Of a stretch of DNA of 41,611 nt, positions 6,822 to 16,317 are shown piece after piece. Origin of the DNA: Myxococcales bacterium (GTDB lineage Bacteria > Myxococcota_A > UBA9160 > SMWR01); NCBI GenBank assembly GCA_022561775.1, contig JADFQO010000025.1, positions 1-41,611 on the forward strand. The letters are read 5' to 3'. How positions within the stretch are numbered: position 1 is the stretch's first letter; the number at the start of each line of letters is the position of its first letter. The notes under the pieces are model-generated. The model searched no databases. It was given only the letters and a program-made list of their open reading frames with translations, and was not told the DNA's origin. Made by a program: the position numbers and the translations under genes.

Positions 6822-8155
6822 GGCGTCTCCCCGGATCGAAGTTCGGTAACCGCTGCGCGAAATCGCTCTCCCCGCTCCTGGAAATCGCGGAATTGATCCT
6901 GGCTCGCGCACGCGGGAGCGAGCAGCACCACGTCTCCCGGCTGCGCGAGCTCAGATGCGCGCTCCACGGCTTCTTCGACTGACGCGGCGCTGCAAACGGG
7001 TACGCGCCCAGCGAGTGCGACTTCGAGTTTCTTCGCGCTCTCGCCGATCAGCACGGCGGCGCGAACCCGCTTGACGGCCGCATCCGCCAATTCTCCGAAC
7101 GCGAGGCCCTTGTCCCGGCCTCCCGCGATCCAGATGAGATTTTCAGAAAATCCCGCCAACGAGCAGATCGCTGCACCGGGATTGGTGGCCTTGGAGTCGT
7201 CGATGTAGCGCACGCCTCGGACCCGCCCCACGAACTCGCTGCGATGGGGGAGGTTCGCGAACGTCGCCAACGCGTCCGCAGCGCGTACGGGATCGACTCC
7301 AGCCGCGTGCACCGTAGCGAGCGCTGCGACGACGTTCTCTCGGTTGTGAAGTCCGGTCAGCTGCATCGCGTCGAGCGAAATCCGAATTGGCGCCGCGCCC
7401 TTTTTGCAGAGAACGACGGCGCCTGCATCGAAAAATGCCCCCGGCGAGACCGCCCCCTGTGTCCGAAACGGAAACACGCGTCCGCTTGCGTTCTCCGCGA
7501 GGGCGGCAACCGTCGGGTCGTCGAGATTGAGAACCGCGGCATCGGTGTCGCGCTGATTCGCGAGGAGTTTCCCCTTGGCGGATGCATAGGCCTCGAAGCT
7601 GCCGTGACGATCGAGGTGATCCGGCGTGATGTTCAGGATTGCGGCGACCGCCGGTCGGAAGGTCTCAACGGTCTCGAGCTGGAAGGACGAGATTTCGAGA
7701 ATCGCAAAATCGAGCGGCTCGCCGACCAGTTCGAGGGCCGGCGTCCCGAGGTTCCCCGCGGCGCGGGCGCGGGCGCCCGCCGCGCAGAGCAGCTCCTCGA
7801 GCAAGCGGACAGTGGTCGATTTTCCGTTCGTTCCGGTGACCGCGATGATCGGCGCCGAGATGAATCGATAGGCGAGCTCGATATCACCCCAGACGCGCTG
7901 CGCTCGATCGCGGTAGCGCTCGGGAGCGACGCCTGGGCTCGGAACCACCAGGTCGAAATCTCTAGGATCGGGAAAGGGCTTGCCGAAAACGCGATCTACG
8001 CGGGGGTCGAGGTTCTCGAGTCCGATGAACTGATCCTCACCACGCTCGTCTGCAGCCAGAACGCTCGCTCCCCGGGCGATGCAGAAATTTGCGGCGCTGC
8101 GTCCGGTCGCGCCGAGCCCGAGCACCAGGATCTTTTGATTCGCGATTCCTTCCAT
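6818..8155 (-). CDS. murD: UDP-N-acetylmuramoyl-L-alanine--D-glutamate ligase MurD
   Basis: Adds D-Glu to UDP-MurNAc-L-Ala. The protein starts at the ATG at 8155 with MEGIANQKILVLGLGATG (Rossmann-like domain), carries the ATP loop GTNGKSTTVRLLEELL near residue 110, NITPDHLDRHGSFEAYASAK near 180, the linker motif HRSEFVGRVRGVRYIDDSKATN near 305 and WIAGGRDKG near 340. The length is 445 residues. The frame is open far upstream to 10255, but that extension is the shadow of mraY and murF. The start overlaps the mraY stop (TGATG). Confidence 0.96.
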   Translation of the reverse strand: MEGIANQKILVLGLGATGRSAANFCIARGASVLAADERGEDQFIGLENLDPRVDRVFGKPFPDPRDFDLVVPSPGVAPERYRDRAQRVWGDIELAYRFISAPIIAVTGTNGKSTTVRLLEELLCAAGARARAAGNLGTPALELVGEPLDFAILEISSFQLETVETFRPAVAAILNITPDHLDRHGSFEAYASAKGKLLANQRDTDAAVLNLDDPTVAALAENASGRVFPFRTQGAVSPGAFFDAGAVVLCKKGAAPIRISLDAMQLTGLHNRENVVAALATVHAAGVDPVRAADALATFANLPHRSEFVGRVRGVRYIDDSKATNPGAAICSLAGFSENLIWIAGGRDKGLAFGELADAAVKRVRAAVLIGESAKKLEVALAGRVPVCSAASVEEAVERASELAQPGDVVLLAPACASQDQFRDFQERGERFRAAVTELRSGETP

Positions 8156-9228
8156 CAGCGAAGCTTCAGCGTGGACAAAGCCACGAGTCCCAGAATTGCC
8201 GACACGATCCAGAAGCGGACCACGATCTTCTGTTCGGGCCAGCCGAGTTTCTCGAAATGGTGATGGATCGGCGCCATCAGGAATACGCGTTTTCCAGTCA
8301 TCTTGAACGATGCCACCTGGATCATCACAGAGAGCGTTTCGACGACGAAGATGCCTCCGACGATCGGAAGCAGAAATTCCTGCCGGATCAGCACGGCGAT
8401 CGTCCCGAGGGCGCCGCCGAGAGCGAGGGAACCCACGTCTCCCATGAAGAGTTGTGCGGGGGACGCATTGAACCAGAGGAATCCGAGTCCGCCGCCGATC
8501 AGAGCGCCGCAGAAGATCGCGAGATGTCCGCTGCCAGGGACGTACTTGATGGCCAGGTAATCGGCGATGCCCATGTGGCCCGCCGCGTACGAGAGAATCA
8601 AGAAGGTTCCCGCTGCGATCAGGACCGGGCCGATGGCGAGCCCGTCGAGGCCATCGGTCAGATTGACGCCATTGCTCGTCGCCACGATCACGAAGGCCGC
8701 GAAGGGGACGTAGAGGATTCCGAGGTCCGGCGTGAAATTCTTGAAGAAGGGTACGGAGAGATGCGCGTCGAAATCTGGAGCACTGTAGATCGCGAGCGCG
8801 ACTGCGATGGCCATGACCGTCTGCCAGAAGAGCTTGGCGCGAGCCGAGATCCCGCTGCTGTGGCCCCGCCGGACCTTGCGGTAATCGTCGATGAATCCCA
8901 ATACCCCGTAACCCGAAGTGATGCCGATGACGATCCAGACGAAGCGGTTGTCCAGATTCGACCAGAGCAGCACCGACACCAGCAGCGAGAGCAGGATCAA
9001 GAGCCCACCCATGGTCGGCGTTCCCTCTTTGCTCTGGTGGTCCGGGCCGACATCGCGGATGGGTTGACTCACCCGCAATTTCTCGAGTGCCCGGATCAGC
9101 GGCGGCCCAACCATGAAGGCGATGAAGAGCGCGGTGAGCGTGGCCGCACCGGTTCGGAAGGTGATGTAGCGAAAGACATTGAACGCGCCGAATTCGGAGG
9201 CGAATGGGTAGAGCAGGTGGTAGAGCAT
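8155..9228 (-). CDS. mraY: Phospho-MurNAc-pentapeptide transferase MraY
   Basis: Transfers phospho-MurNAc-pentapeptide to undecaprenyl phosphate to make lipid I. A ten-helix membrane protein of 357 residues. The catalytic signatures are clear: DVGPDHQSKEGTPTMGGLLI near residue 60, FIDDYRKVRRG near 112, NGVNLTDGLDGLAIG near 185 and PIHHHFEKLGWPE near 320. The start at 9228 directly adjoins the murF stop (9229), so the two are translationally close. Confidence 0.97.
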   Translation of the reverse strand: MLYHLLYPFASEFGAFNVFRYITFRTGAATLTALFIAFMVGPPLIRALEKLRVSQPIRDVGPDHQSKEGTPTMGGLLILLSLLVSVLLWSNLDNRFVWIVIGITSGYGVLGFIDDYRKVRRGHSSGISARAKLFWQTVMAIAVALAIYSAPDFDAHLSVPFFKNFTPDLGILYVPFAAFVIVATSNGVNLTDGLDGLAIGPVLIAAGTFLILSYAAGHMGIADYLAIKYVPGSGHLAIFCGALIGGGLGFLWFNASPAQLFMGDVGSLALGGALGTIAVLIRQEFLLPIVGGIFVVETLSVMIQVASFKMTGKRVFLMAPIHHHFEKLGWPEQKIVVRFWIVSAILGLVALSTLKLR

Positions 9229-10626
9229 TCAGCTTCCCCTCTCGGAGGCGATCACTTCGACGACGCGCTCCATTCGCATGGAGCGTGAACCCTTCACCAA
9301 CACTGTGTCGTGTTTTCTCAGGAATCCACAGGCGCGCTCGCTCGCGTCGTCGTGATCGCTCGCAACGACGACGTGAGCTGGATCCATTCCCGAATCGACC
9401 GCGCCGGTGGCAATGTTCTGAGCTCGTCCGCCCAATGCGATCAGGAAGTCGATCCCGAGCGACGCTGCCAGGCGGCCGACTTCGCGGTGGGCGGCCTCGG
9501 CCGTCTGGCCGAGTTCCCCCATATCGCCCAGGATGGCCACGGCGCGGTGAGCGCCCTTGATTTCCGCCAGCAAACGCAACGCGGCCTCCATCGATTGCGG
9601 GTTTGCGTTGTAGGTGTCGTCGACGAGCGCGATCCCGCCAGATAGTTCTCGCCGCTCGAAGCGCCCCTTGACGCCCGGGTAGTCGGCGAGTCCCTTGGTG
9701 ATGTCTGCAACCGATGCGCCTGCGGCGAGGGCCGCGGCCGCTGCGGCCAGCGCATTGATGATCGTCGTTGGCCCCAGGCCGGAAACTTCGACGGTGCCGC
9801 TTCCCTCCGGCGTCTCGAGTTCGAGCCGGTAGCCCCGGTCGTCGATCTTTTCGACATCCACAGCACGCACGTCTGCGTCGGTCGCGGTCCCGAAGCTGAT
9901 CACGCGCGCGCTCCCCCGATTTCGCTGCGCGAGCACGAGCGGGTCGTCTGCGTTGAGGACCGCGGTGCCCTCTGTGGGGAGATGCGCGACCAGGTCGCCC
10001 TTTTCGCGGGCAATTTCGGCTTGGCTTCCCAGAAATTCGATGTGCGCTGTTCCAATGTTGGTGATCACTCCCACGGTCGGCTTCGCGATCTCGACGAGCT
10101 GCGCGATCTCGCCGCGGTGATTCATCCCGAGTTCCACGACGAGTGCTCGGTCGGCTTCGTTCCGGCCGAGCAGCGTCAGAGGCAGCCCGTATTGATTGTT
10201 CAGATTTCCGGGCGTCCGGTGGCAGGGTGCGCTCACGGACAGGATCGCCGCGCACATTTCCTTGGTAGTCGTCTTGCCGTTGCTGCCCGTGATCGCGACG
10301 ACGGGGCCGTGAAATTCCGAGCGGTGGCCCGCGGCGAGGGCTCCGAGTGCGCGCGTGGTGTCTTCGACGGCGATGACGGGAACCGCTGGCGCGTTCGGCA
10401 ACGCGCGCCCGCGCTCGACCACCAGCGCGGCCGCGCCCCGATCGAGGGCGTTTTCGAGGAAATCATGCCCGTCGTGGTTGGGGCCCGCGATTGCATGGAA
10501 GAGCTCACCGCGTTCGACGGTGCGCGAGTCGATCGAGACTCCCGAGAGGGCCGTCGCCGGATCGCCGTTTACCAGCGTACCCTCGGTCCAGCGCGCCGCA
10601 TTTCCGACACTGAACGCGACCGTCAT
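9229..10626 (-). CDS. murF: UDP-MurNAc-tripeptide--D-alanyl-D-alanine ligase MurF
   Basis: Adds D-Ala-D-Ala to the UDP-MurNAc-tripeptide. N-terminal DSRTVERGELFHAIAGPNHDGHDF, ATP loop GSNGKTTTKEMCAAIL near residue 113, NQYGLPLTLL, TNIGTAHIEFLGS near 187, DDTYNANPQSMEAAL near 334 and LGDMGELG near 365 together identify MurF rather than MurE or MurC. 465 residues. It overlaps murE by four bases. Confidence 0.96.
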   Translation of the reverse strand: MTVAFSVGNAARWTEGTLVNGDPATALSGVSIDSRTVERGELFHAIAGPNHDGHDFLENALDRGAAALVVERGRALPNAPAVPVIAVEDTTRALGALAAGHRSEFHGPVVAITGSNGKTTTKEMCAAILSVSAPCHRTPGNLNNQYGLPLTLLGRNEADRALVVELGMNHRGEIAQLVEIAKPTVGVITNIGTAHIEFLGSQAEIAREKGDLVAHLPTEGTAVLNADDPLVLAQRNRGSARVISFGTATDADVRAVDVEKIDDRGYRLELETPEGSGTVEVSGLGPTTIINALAAAAAALAAGASVADITKGLADYPGVKGRFERRELSGGIALVDDTYNANPQSMEAALRLLAEIKGAHRAVAILGDMGELGQTAEAAHREVGRLAASLGIDFLIALGGRAQNIATGAVDSGMDPAHVVVASDHDDASERACGFLRKHDTVLVKGSRSMRMERVVEVIASERGS

Positions 10627-12170
10627 CGCGAGTTCCTCGCGAGCAGGGCGCTGCGCGCCTGTTCGCGGTCGTCAAAATGCAGGCGGTCGGGGCCGACGAT
10701 CTGGTAGTTCTCGTGTCCCTTGCCGGCGATCACGACCATGTCACCGGGTCGTGCGATGCCGATCGCGGTTTCGATCGCGCGCCGCCGATCCGAAATCATC
10801 GCGTAGGAACCGTCGGTAGCGTCGAGCGCTTCGGGTTCGACCCGCCGCAACGTCGTGAGCCCCGCCTCCACGTCTTTCAGGATCTGCAGCGGGTCTTCGG
10901 ACCGCGGATTGTCGCTGGTGGCCACGACCCGATCGCTCCAGCGCGCCACGGCCTCCGCCATCAGCGGGCGCTTGCTGCGATCGCGATCGCCGCCGCATCC
11001 GAAGACTGCAACCAGCCGCTCCTTGGCGAGCGGGCGAAGCGTCGCAAACAACTTGTCGATCGCGTCGGGTGTGTGCGCATAATCGACCACGACGATCGGC
11101 TCTGCTTCCCGGGACGTCTGCACCCGCTCGACGCGTCCGGGTACCTGTGGACAGTTCTCGACGCCTTCGGCGATGATCTTCGGATCGATGTCGAGCGCGA
11201 CCGCAATACCGCAGGCGATCAGGGTATTTTCGAGGTTGAAGTCGCCCACGAGTGGGATTCGCAGATCCAGGACCCCGCTCGGAAGGGCGATTCGCGCATC
11301 GCTGCCGTTCAACTCGATTTGGGCCTGTTCGAGACGGACTTCCGCGGCGCTCTCGCTCTTGCGCGAGACGCGAATGAGCTTCGCACCCGATCGTTCGGCG
11401 GCGCGGATGAACGCGTCGGCGCTCGCGTCATCGATATTCACCACAGCCGATCCGTTTGCGCGGAGGTAGGGATCGAAGAGTCGGGTCTTGGCGGCTCGAT
11501 AGGCGTCCATCGAGTCGTGAAAGTCGAGATGATCCTGACTGATATTGGTGAGCGCCGCGATCGCGAATTCACAACCCCGAACGCGATCGAGAGCCAGGCC
11601 GTGGGAAGAGGCCTCCATCACCGCGCACTCGATGCCGTGATCGCGCATCGCGCGCAGGCTGCGTTGGATCTCGTAGCTCTCCGGCGTCGTGTTGACGGCG
11701 GGCTGCTGTTCTCCCGCGTAGCGGATGTCGAGCGTCCCGATCACTCCGACCGGAACACCCGCGCGCTGTAGAATCGATTCGACGAGGTAGGTCGTGCTGG
11801 TCTTGCCGTTGGTTCCGGTGATCCCAATCAGGGTCAATTCCGACGAGGGGTTGCCGAAGAACTGCGTCGAGATTGGGGCGAGCGCTCGGCGGCTGTCCCG
11901 CACGACCACGACGGGGCGATCCGCAAGCCCGAGATCTGCCGGCACGGACTCGACGATTGCCGCCACCGCACCGCGTTCGAAGGCCGCCCCGAGGAAGTCG
12001 TGCCCGTCTGCCGATCCTCCGCGCAGCGCGAAGAAGAGATCGCCGGCCTCGACCCGCCTCGAATCGTAGGCGATTCCGCGAATCTCCGTTTCGCGCTCGG
12101 CGGCATTGGCTTTGCCACCGGCGCTTCGGAGTTCGGGAGGCAATGCGTCCAACAGCGCGGAGAGCAGCAT
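10623..12170 (-). CDS. murE: UDP-MurNAc-L-Ala-D-Glu:meso-diaminopimelate ligase MurE
   Basis: Adds the third stem-peptide residue. The ATP loop GTNGKTSTT is at residues 119-127, the carbamylated-Lys region EASSHGLALDRV at ~186-197, and NISQDHLDFHDSMDAY at ~209. DNPR at 420-423 is the known specificity motif of meso-diaminopimelate-adding enzymes, so the wall is predicted to be of the Gram-negative A1-gamma type. The length is 515 residues. It overlaps murF at its 3' end and touches ftsI (12170) at its start. Confidence 0.96.
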   Translation of the reverse strand: MLLSALLDALPPELRSAGGKANAAERETEIRGIAYDSRRVEAGDLFFALRGGSADGHDFLGAAFERGAVAAIVESVPADLGLADRPVVVVRDSRRALAPISTQFFGNPSSELTLIGITGTNGKTSTTYLVESILQRAGVPVGVIGTLDIRYAGEQQPAVNTTPESYEIQRSLRAMRDHGIECAVMEASSHGLALDRVRGCEFAIAALTNISQDHLDFHDSMDAYRAAKTRLFDPYLRANGSAVVNIDDASADAFIRAAERSGAKLIRVSRKSESAAEVRLEQAQIELNGSDARIALPSGVLDLRIPLVGDFNLENTLIACGIAVALDIDPKIIAEGVENCPQVPGRVERVQTSREAEPIVVVDYAHTPDAIDKLFATLRPLAKERLVAVFGCGGDRDRSKRPLMAEAVARWSDRVVATSDNPRSEDPLQILKDVEAGLTTLRRVEPEALDATDGSYAMISDRRRAIETAIGIARPGDMVVIAGKGHENYQIVGPDRLHFDDREQARSALLARNSR

Positions 12171-14245
12171 CAGATCTCCTCCTCGCCGCTCGTCGCCGTT
12201 TGGGCCTCGAAGCGAATGGTCACGGGGCCGCTGTTGAGCGCGAAAACCGTGCCCGGCGGCGGTTGTTGGGTGACCGCTCGTCCCCGACCCAAAATTTGCA
12301 CTTCGATCCGCCCTGTCGTCATCTGTTTGACTTCAGCCAGTGTTCGACCTCGGAAATCGGGCAACAGCACGCGATCTCCGAGGCTCGTGAGTTGCTCGAC
12401 GGCGGTCGGCTTCGATGCGTGCACGGCACTCGGCTGCGCCGGACGCACGGCACTCGGCCGCGATCGAGGTGCTGGTTTTCCCGGCGCTGCGGAGACGGAG
12501 GGAAGTGGTTCGCTTCGAGCGACGGTGACCGTCGGGCTCGGTTTTGCCGAGCGTCGCTCGGGCTCGGTGAAGATTCCGTACCGTGTGAGCTGTGCTGCCG
12601 CCACTCGTGCAAACAACGGCGCCGCAGTGGCTCCCCCAGTATGCGCGGGTCTTCGCGCATCGTCCACTCGCACGACGATAACGAGTCTGGGTGCGTCTGC
12701 GGGAACCACACCCATGAACCACGCCTCGTAGCGATCCGGCGAGAACGACTGCGACACGCTGTCGTACTTCTGCGGCGTGCCCGTCTTTCCGCCGACCCGG
12801 ATGCCCTTCAATCCCGCGAGGCTTCCGGTTCCGTCGGGAGAGACGACTCCTTCGAGCATTTTGAGGATCGCGTCGGCGGTGTCTTCTCGGACGACGCGGT
12901 GTCCGGGCTCCGGTCGACTCGAATGCCAGTCTCCTCCCGGAGGTCGCCTCGCGGAGACGAGACGCGGCTGTACCCAGAGCCCGCCGTTCGCCAGCACGGA
13001 AGTGGCTGCCGCGAGCTGAATCGGTGTCACGCTGATTCCCTGGCCATATGCGATCGTCGCGTGGTCGATGGGCATCCATTTCTTCCAGGGCCGCATTAGG
13101 CCCGCCGACTCGGCTGGGAAGTGACTGTTGGTGGTGCTGCCAAAACCGAACCGACGCAGCGCCCGGTAGTGGGCGGCGCGCCCGAGTCGGTAGGCGATCT
13201 TCACGGCTCCGATGTTGCTCGAGACGCGAAGGATCTCCGCCGGAGTCAGTGCGCCATTTGGATGGTGGTCGTGGATGATCTTGCCCGGAATCTGGAACGA
13301 GCCGTCTTCGCAGTCCACGATGTCACCGATCTGGATGGCGCCCTCTTCGAGGGCTGCTGCGATCAGGAATGTCTTCAGCGTCGAGCCCGGATCGATTGCA
13401 TCCGCGAATGCCCGCGAACGAGTCGACGCGAAGTCGAGAGTCCGAAAATGATTGGGATCGAAGCTCGGGTTCTCGGCGAGCGTCAGGATGTCGCCGGTCC
13501 ACGGATCCATCACGACGACGATGCCGCCGCGCGCTCCGGAAGCCGCAACCGTTTTTCGAAGCGCTTCTTCGGCCTGCGCCTGAAGGGTCGCATCGATGGT
13601 GAGCGCGACGTCGCCACCCGCCGTATTCCACTGCGAGTCGCCACCGATCCACAGCTTCCGACCGCGCGCGTCTCGCTCGACCGGAATGCGACGCATCATT
13701 CCGCGCAGCCAATCGTCCTCCTGCTCCTCGATGCCGCGCACGCCTTCGCCATCGATGTTCGCGAAGCCCACCAGCTGGGCGGCGAGATGCCGATGGGGGT
13801 AGATGCGGCGCGGCTCGTCGAGTACGCCAACCCCGGCGAGACCGAGATCGAGAACCCGCTGGGCTCGCTCCTGAGTGACCCAGCGAGCGAGAAAGAGGAA
13901 GGACTGTCGATCGCGTATCCGATCGGCCAGCTTCTGTCGCTTCCAGCCGAGAATTGGTGCCAGTTTCGCAACGACGACATCGACATCGTCGATCGAGGAG
14001 GGAATCGCGTAGATGGAGGGAGACTCCACGGAGAGCGCGAGTTCCGCTCCAGAGGAATCGACGATGGCGCCGCGTCCGGGCGCGAGTTTGAGAACCCGTC
14101 GGGTCTGATCTTCACCGCGCGCAAAACCCCGCTCGTCCACGCTGAGGGTTGCGGCTCGAATTCCCAGCACGACAAATGGAACGAGGAGCAATATGCGTGC
14201 GATCCCGATCCGTCGGAGAGAGATCTGCACGCGCGCCGATCTCAT
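12170..14245 (-). CDS. ftsI: Septal penicillin-binding protein FtsI (PBP3) with C-terminal PASTA domain
   Basis: Septum-specific D,D-transpeptidase that crosslinks the glycan made by FtsW. A single N-terminal membrane helix (~15-33) is followed by the pedestal domain (GRGAIVDSSGAELALSVE) and the transpeptidase domain with the three active-site motifs: STLK at 288-291, SSN at 342-344 and KTGT at 487-490. At 691 residues it is about 100 longer than the E. coli protein. The extra part is a Pro/Ser/Arg-rich linker (~565-620) and a PASTA-like domain (~628-684, LPDFRGRTLAEVKQM), as in FtsI of several deltaproteobacteria and Firmicutes. It overlaps ftsL by four bases. Confidence 0.95.
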   Translation of the reverse strand: MRSARVQISLRRIGIARILLLVPFVVLGIRAATLSVDERGFARGEDQTRRVLKLAPGRGAIVDSSGAELALSVESPSIYAIPSSIDDVDVVVAKLAPILGWKRQKLADRIRDRQSFLFLARWVTQERAQRVLDLGLAGVGVLDEPRRIYPHRHLAAQLVGFANIDGEGVRGIEEQEDDWLRGMMRRIPVERDARGRKLWIGGDSQWNTAGGDVALTIDATLQAQAEEALRKTVAASGARGGIVVVMDPWTGDILTLAENPSFDPNHFRTLDFASTRSRAFADAIDPGSTLKTFLIAAALEEGAIQIGDIVDCEDGSFQIPGKIIHDHHPNGALTPAEILRVSSNIGAVKIAYRLGRAAHYRALRRFGFGSTTNSHFPAESAGLMRPWKKWMPIDHATIAYGQGISVTPIQLAAATSVLANGGLWVQPRLVSARRPPGGDWHSSRPEPGHRVVREDTADAILKMLEGVVSPDGTGSLAGLKGIRVGGKTGTPQKYDSVSQSFSPDRYEAWFMGVVPADAPRLVIVVRVDDARRPAHTGGATAAPLFARVAAAQLTRYGIFTEPERRSAKPSPTVTVARSEPLPSVSAAPGKPAPRSRPSAVRPAQPSAVHASKPTAVEQLTSLGDRVLLPDFRGRTLAEVKQMTTGRIEVQILGRGRAVTQQPPPGTVFALNSGPVTIRFEAQTATSGEEEI

Positions 14246-14670
14246 GGGCGCGGCTCGTCGCCGGCCGGAGCGAGTGTGATCACGTGGTCGGGGCGCGAGA
14301 GTCCCATCTCCCGGGCGAGCGCCGCCAGCCGCGCGGGGTCGCGCAGTTCGCGGACGCGGGCGGTGAGGCGGCGCTGTTCTTCTTCGAGAGATTGCAGGCG
14401 CTCCACCGCGCTGTAGCGCTTGTAGCCCTGGCCGATCAGCTCCACGCGGACATACGCGATTGCGAGTGCGGCGAAGACCCCGCCAACGGCGATCCCGGGG
14501 ATCAACCAGATGGGAAGCCGGCTGCGGGGTGCGTCAATCGCAAGGTCGCGGCCGATCAGATTCCTCGCATTGCCCACGCCGCGCCTCCCGCGACGCTTGC
14601 GCAGTTTTGGGGAAAACGGAGCCTTCGATCGATGCGACGGCGCTCCCGGCAGATCGTGGAGCGGGCTCAT
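14242..14670 (-). CDS. ftsL: Cell division protein FtsL
   Basis: A bitopic division protein that partners FtsB and FtsQ and supports FtsWI activity. A basic cytoplasmic N-terminus of ~50 residues precedes one membrane helix (~53-72) and a periplasmic heptad-rich segment (AVERLQSLEEEQRRLTARV near 88), which ends in RELRDPARLAALAREMGL, the usual FtsL end motif. Sequence conservation is low in this family, but size, topology and position between rsmH and ftsI fit. It overlaps both neighbours by four bases. Confidence 0.88.
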   Translation of the reverse strand: MSPLHDLPGAPSHRSKAPFSPKLRKRRGRRGVGNARNLIGRDLAIDAPRSRLPIWLIPGIAVGGVFAALAIAYVRVELIGQGYKRYSAVERLQSLEEEQRRLTARVRELRDPARLAALAREMGLSRPDHVITLAPAGDEPRP

Positions 14671-15740
14671 GAGGCCTCCGCGACGCGCTCGGCGACGCGC
14701 AGTCTTGCGGAGCGCGCGCGGGGATTTTCACGCAGTTCGGCATCGCCGGCCGGGATGGGTCGCCGCGTGATGACGCGGAGTCGCACCTTCCCACCGCAGA
14801 TGCAGACCGGTGTGCGCGGTGGACACGTGCAGCCTCGGGCGGCGTCCCGCATCCGATGCTTGACGACGCGATCCTCTCCCGAGTGGTACGAGAGGACCAC
14901 CAATTGACCCCCGACGCGAAGGCTCTCGATCGCGGCTTCGAGTCCCTCCGAGAGCGCGTTGGCTTCGTCGTTGACGGCGACTCGGAGCGCCTGGAAGACG
15001 AGTGTGGCTGGATCGTGTCGGCGACCGCGCCCGATCCGGGCATCCGCGATCACCGCACGGAGATCGGCCGCCGTCCTCAGGGGCGCGCGTCGACGGGCCG
15101 CAACGATCAAACGTGCGAGCTTTCGCGCTCCCGGGAGGTCTGCGTAGTCCGAAAACCAGTTCTCGAGCTGCTCGGGGCTCGCGCGACGCAGCAGGTCCGC
15201 GGCGGTCGTTCCCGATCGCTGGTCCATGCGCATGTCGAGCGGGGTGTCTGCCGCGGTCTCGGACGAGAAGCGGAATCCGCGCGTCGGAGAGTCGAGCTGA
15301 TGCGAAGAGACGCCGAGATCGAGCAGAACGGCGTCTACTTCCGGGATCTCGAGGTGCGCGAGTACCGCGTCGAGATTGCGAAACGATTCTTGGATCAGCG
15401 TGACCCGATCTCCAAATGATTCGAGTCGCTGCTGCGACTCGCGAATCGCTTCACCGTCGAGATCGAGGCCGATCAAGCGCCCATCCGGCGCCGTGCGCTC
15501 GAGAATCGCCGCCGCATGTCCGCCCCCTCCCACGGTCCCATCCACCACGATTGCGCCAGGCTGCAGTGCGAGGGCGGTCAGGCACTCCTCCAGGAGCGCG
15601 GGCCGGTGAAAAAACTCGTTTTGCTTCGGCGTAGAGTGCACCGGGTCTACGCTGCTGGCTGACGGCTGGGCGGGAGTCGGGGTGTGCCCCGGAATACCTG
15701 TTTCGCGGGAACACTCCGTCCCCCCCAAGTGACATTGCAT
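14667..15740 (-). CDS. rsmH: 16S rRNA (cytosine1402-N4)-methyltransferase RsmH
   Basis: SAM-dependent methylation of C1402 in 16S rRNA. Motifs: HRPALLEECLTAL, the SAM loop DGTVGGGGHAAAIL, GLDLDGEAI, LLDLGVSSHQLDSPTRGFRF, and near the C-terminus SYHSGEDRVVKHRMRDAARG with a CTCPPRTPVCICGG cluster. The ATG at 15740 gives 357 residues, with an unusually long, poorly conserved leader. An in-frame GTG at 15641 would give 324 residues, nearer the family norm; neither has a clear Shine-Dalgarno site. It is the second gene of the dcw operon, 87 bases after mraZ. Confidence 0.94.
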   Translation of the reverse strand: MQCHLGGTECSRETGIPGHTPTPAQPSASSVDPVHSTPKQNEFFHRPALLEECLTALALQPGAIVVDGTVGGGGHAAAILERTAPDGRLIGLDLDGEAIRESQQRLESFGDRVTLIQESFRNLDAVLAHLEIPEVDAVLLDLGVSSHQLDSPTRGFRFSSETAADTPLDMRMDQRSGTTAADLLRRASPEQLENWFSDYADLPGARKLARLIVAARRRAPLRTAADLRAVIADARIGRGRRHDPATLVFQALRVAVNDEANALSEGLEAAIESLRVGGQLVVLSYHSGEDRVVKHRMRDAARGCTCPPRTPVCICGGKVRLRVITRRPIPAGDAELRENPRARSARLRVAERVAEAS

Positions 15741-15827
15741 TCACCGCGAAAAGATACTCCGGGGACACCACCCCAACCTCTCAATTGAAGGAACTGAACT
15801 CCGTCGATCCCCCCACCGACACACTCC

Positions 15828-16280
15828 TCACCGATCCAGGCCCGCAACCACCGACGCAATGCGCTGGAAGTTTTCTTGGGTCCTGGTTTGATTCTCGTCA
15901 AACAGCGACTTGTTCCAAATTTCGATGCGCGTTCCGACGCCGGCAATCGTGACTTCGCGTCCGAGCTTCGCGTGCTCGCGCAAAAATGCTGGCAGCAGCG
16001 AGCGGCCCTGGTTGTCGATCGGGCACTCGGTGGCGCCGGATACCATGAAGCGCACGTAAGCCTGGACGTCGAGGTTGTCGGGAGCGAGCCCCACGAGGCG
16101 GGACTCGTATTCACACCAATCCTCATAGCGGTAGAACCAGAGACATTCGCCGGCTTCGGTCACACCGTTGGTCACGATCGGTGCTTGCTCGCTGCGGCTC
16201 TGTAGCTCCAATCGGAACCCCGACGGGATGCTCACGCGACCCTTTGAGTCGATCGTGTGAGAGAATCTTCCTCGAAACAT
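15828..16280 (-). CDS. mraZ: Transcriptional regulator MraZ
   Basis: AbrB-like DNA-binding protein that represses its own dcw operon in characterised bacteria. The ATG at 16280 opens MFRGRFSHTIDSKGRVSIPSGF, the canonical MraZ start, and a second SpoVT/AbrB-like repeat follows with ATECPIDNQGRSLLPAFLR near residue 85. 150 residues, normal length. The frame is open to 16466, but that extension crosses the operator boxes and does not look like protein. First gene of the dcw operon. Confidence 0.95.
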   Translation of the reverse strand: MFRGRFSHTIDSKGRVSIPSGFRLELQSRSEQAPIVTNGVTEAGECLWFYRYEDWCEYESRLVGLAPDNLDVQAYVRFMVSGATECPIDNQGRSLLPAFLREHAKLGREVTIAGVGTRIEIWNKSLFDENQTRTQENFQRIASVVAGLDR

Positions 16281-16317
16281 CAGCGGGAACTCGCTGCGCG
16301 GTATCAGTGGGCGCTTG

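Noticed and set aside
8156-10255. 1145-residue minus-strand frame extending upstream of murD
   Set aside because: Only the last 445 residues are MurD. The upstream part overlaps mraY and murF in another frame, is Arg/Pro-rich and matches no family; it is a high-GC shadow.
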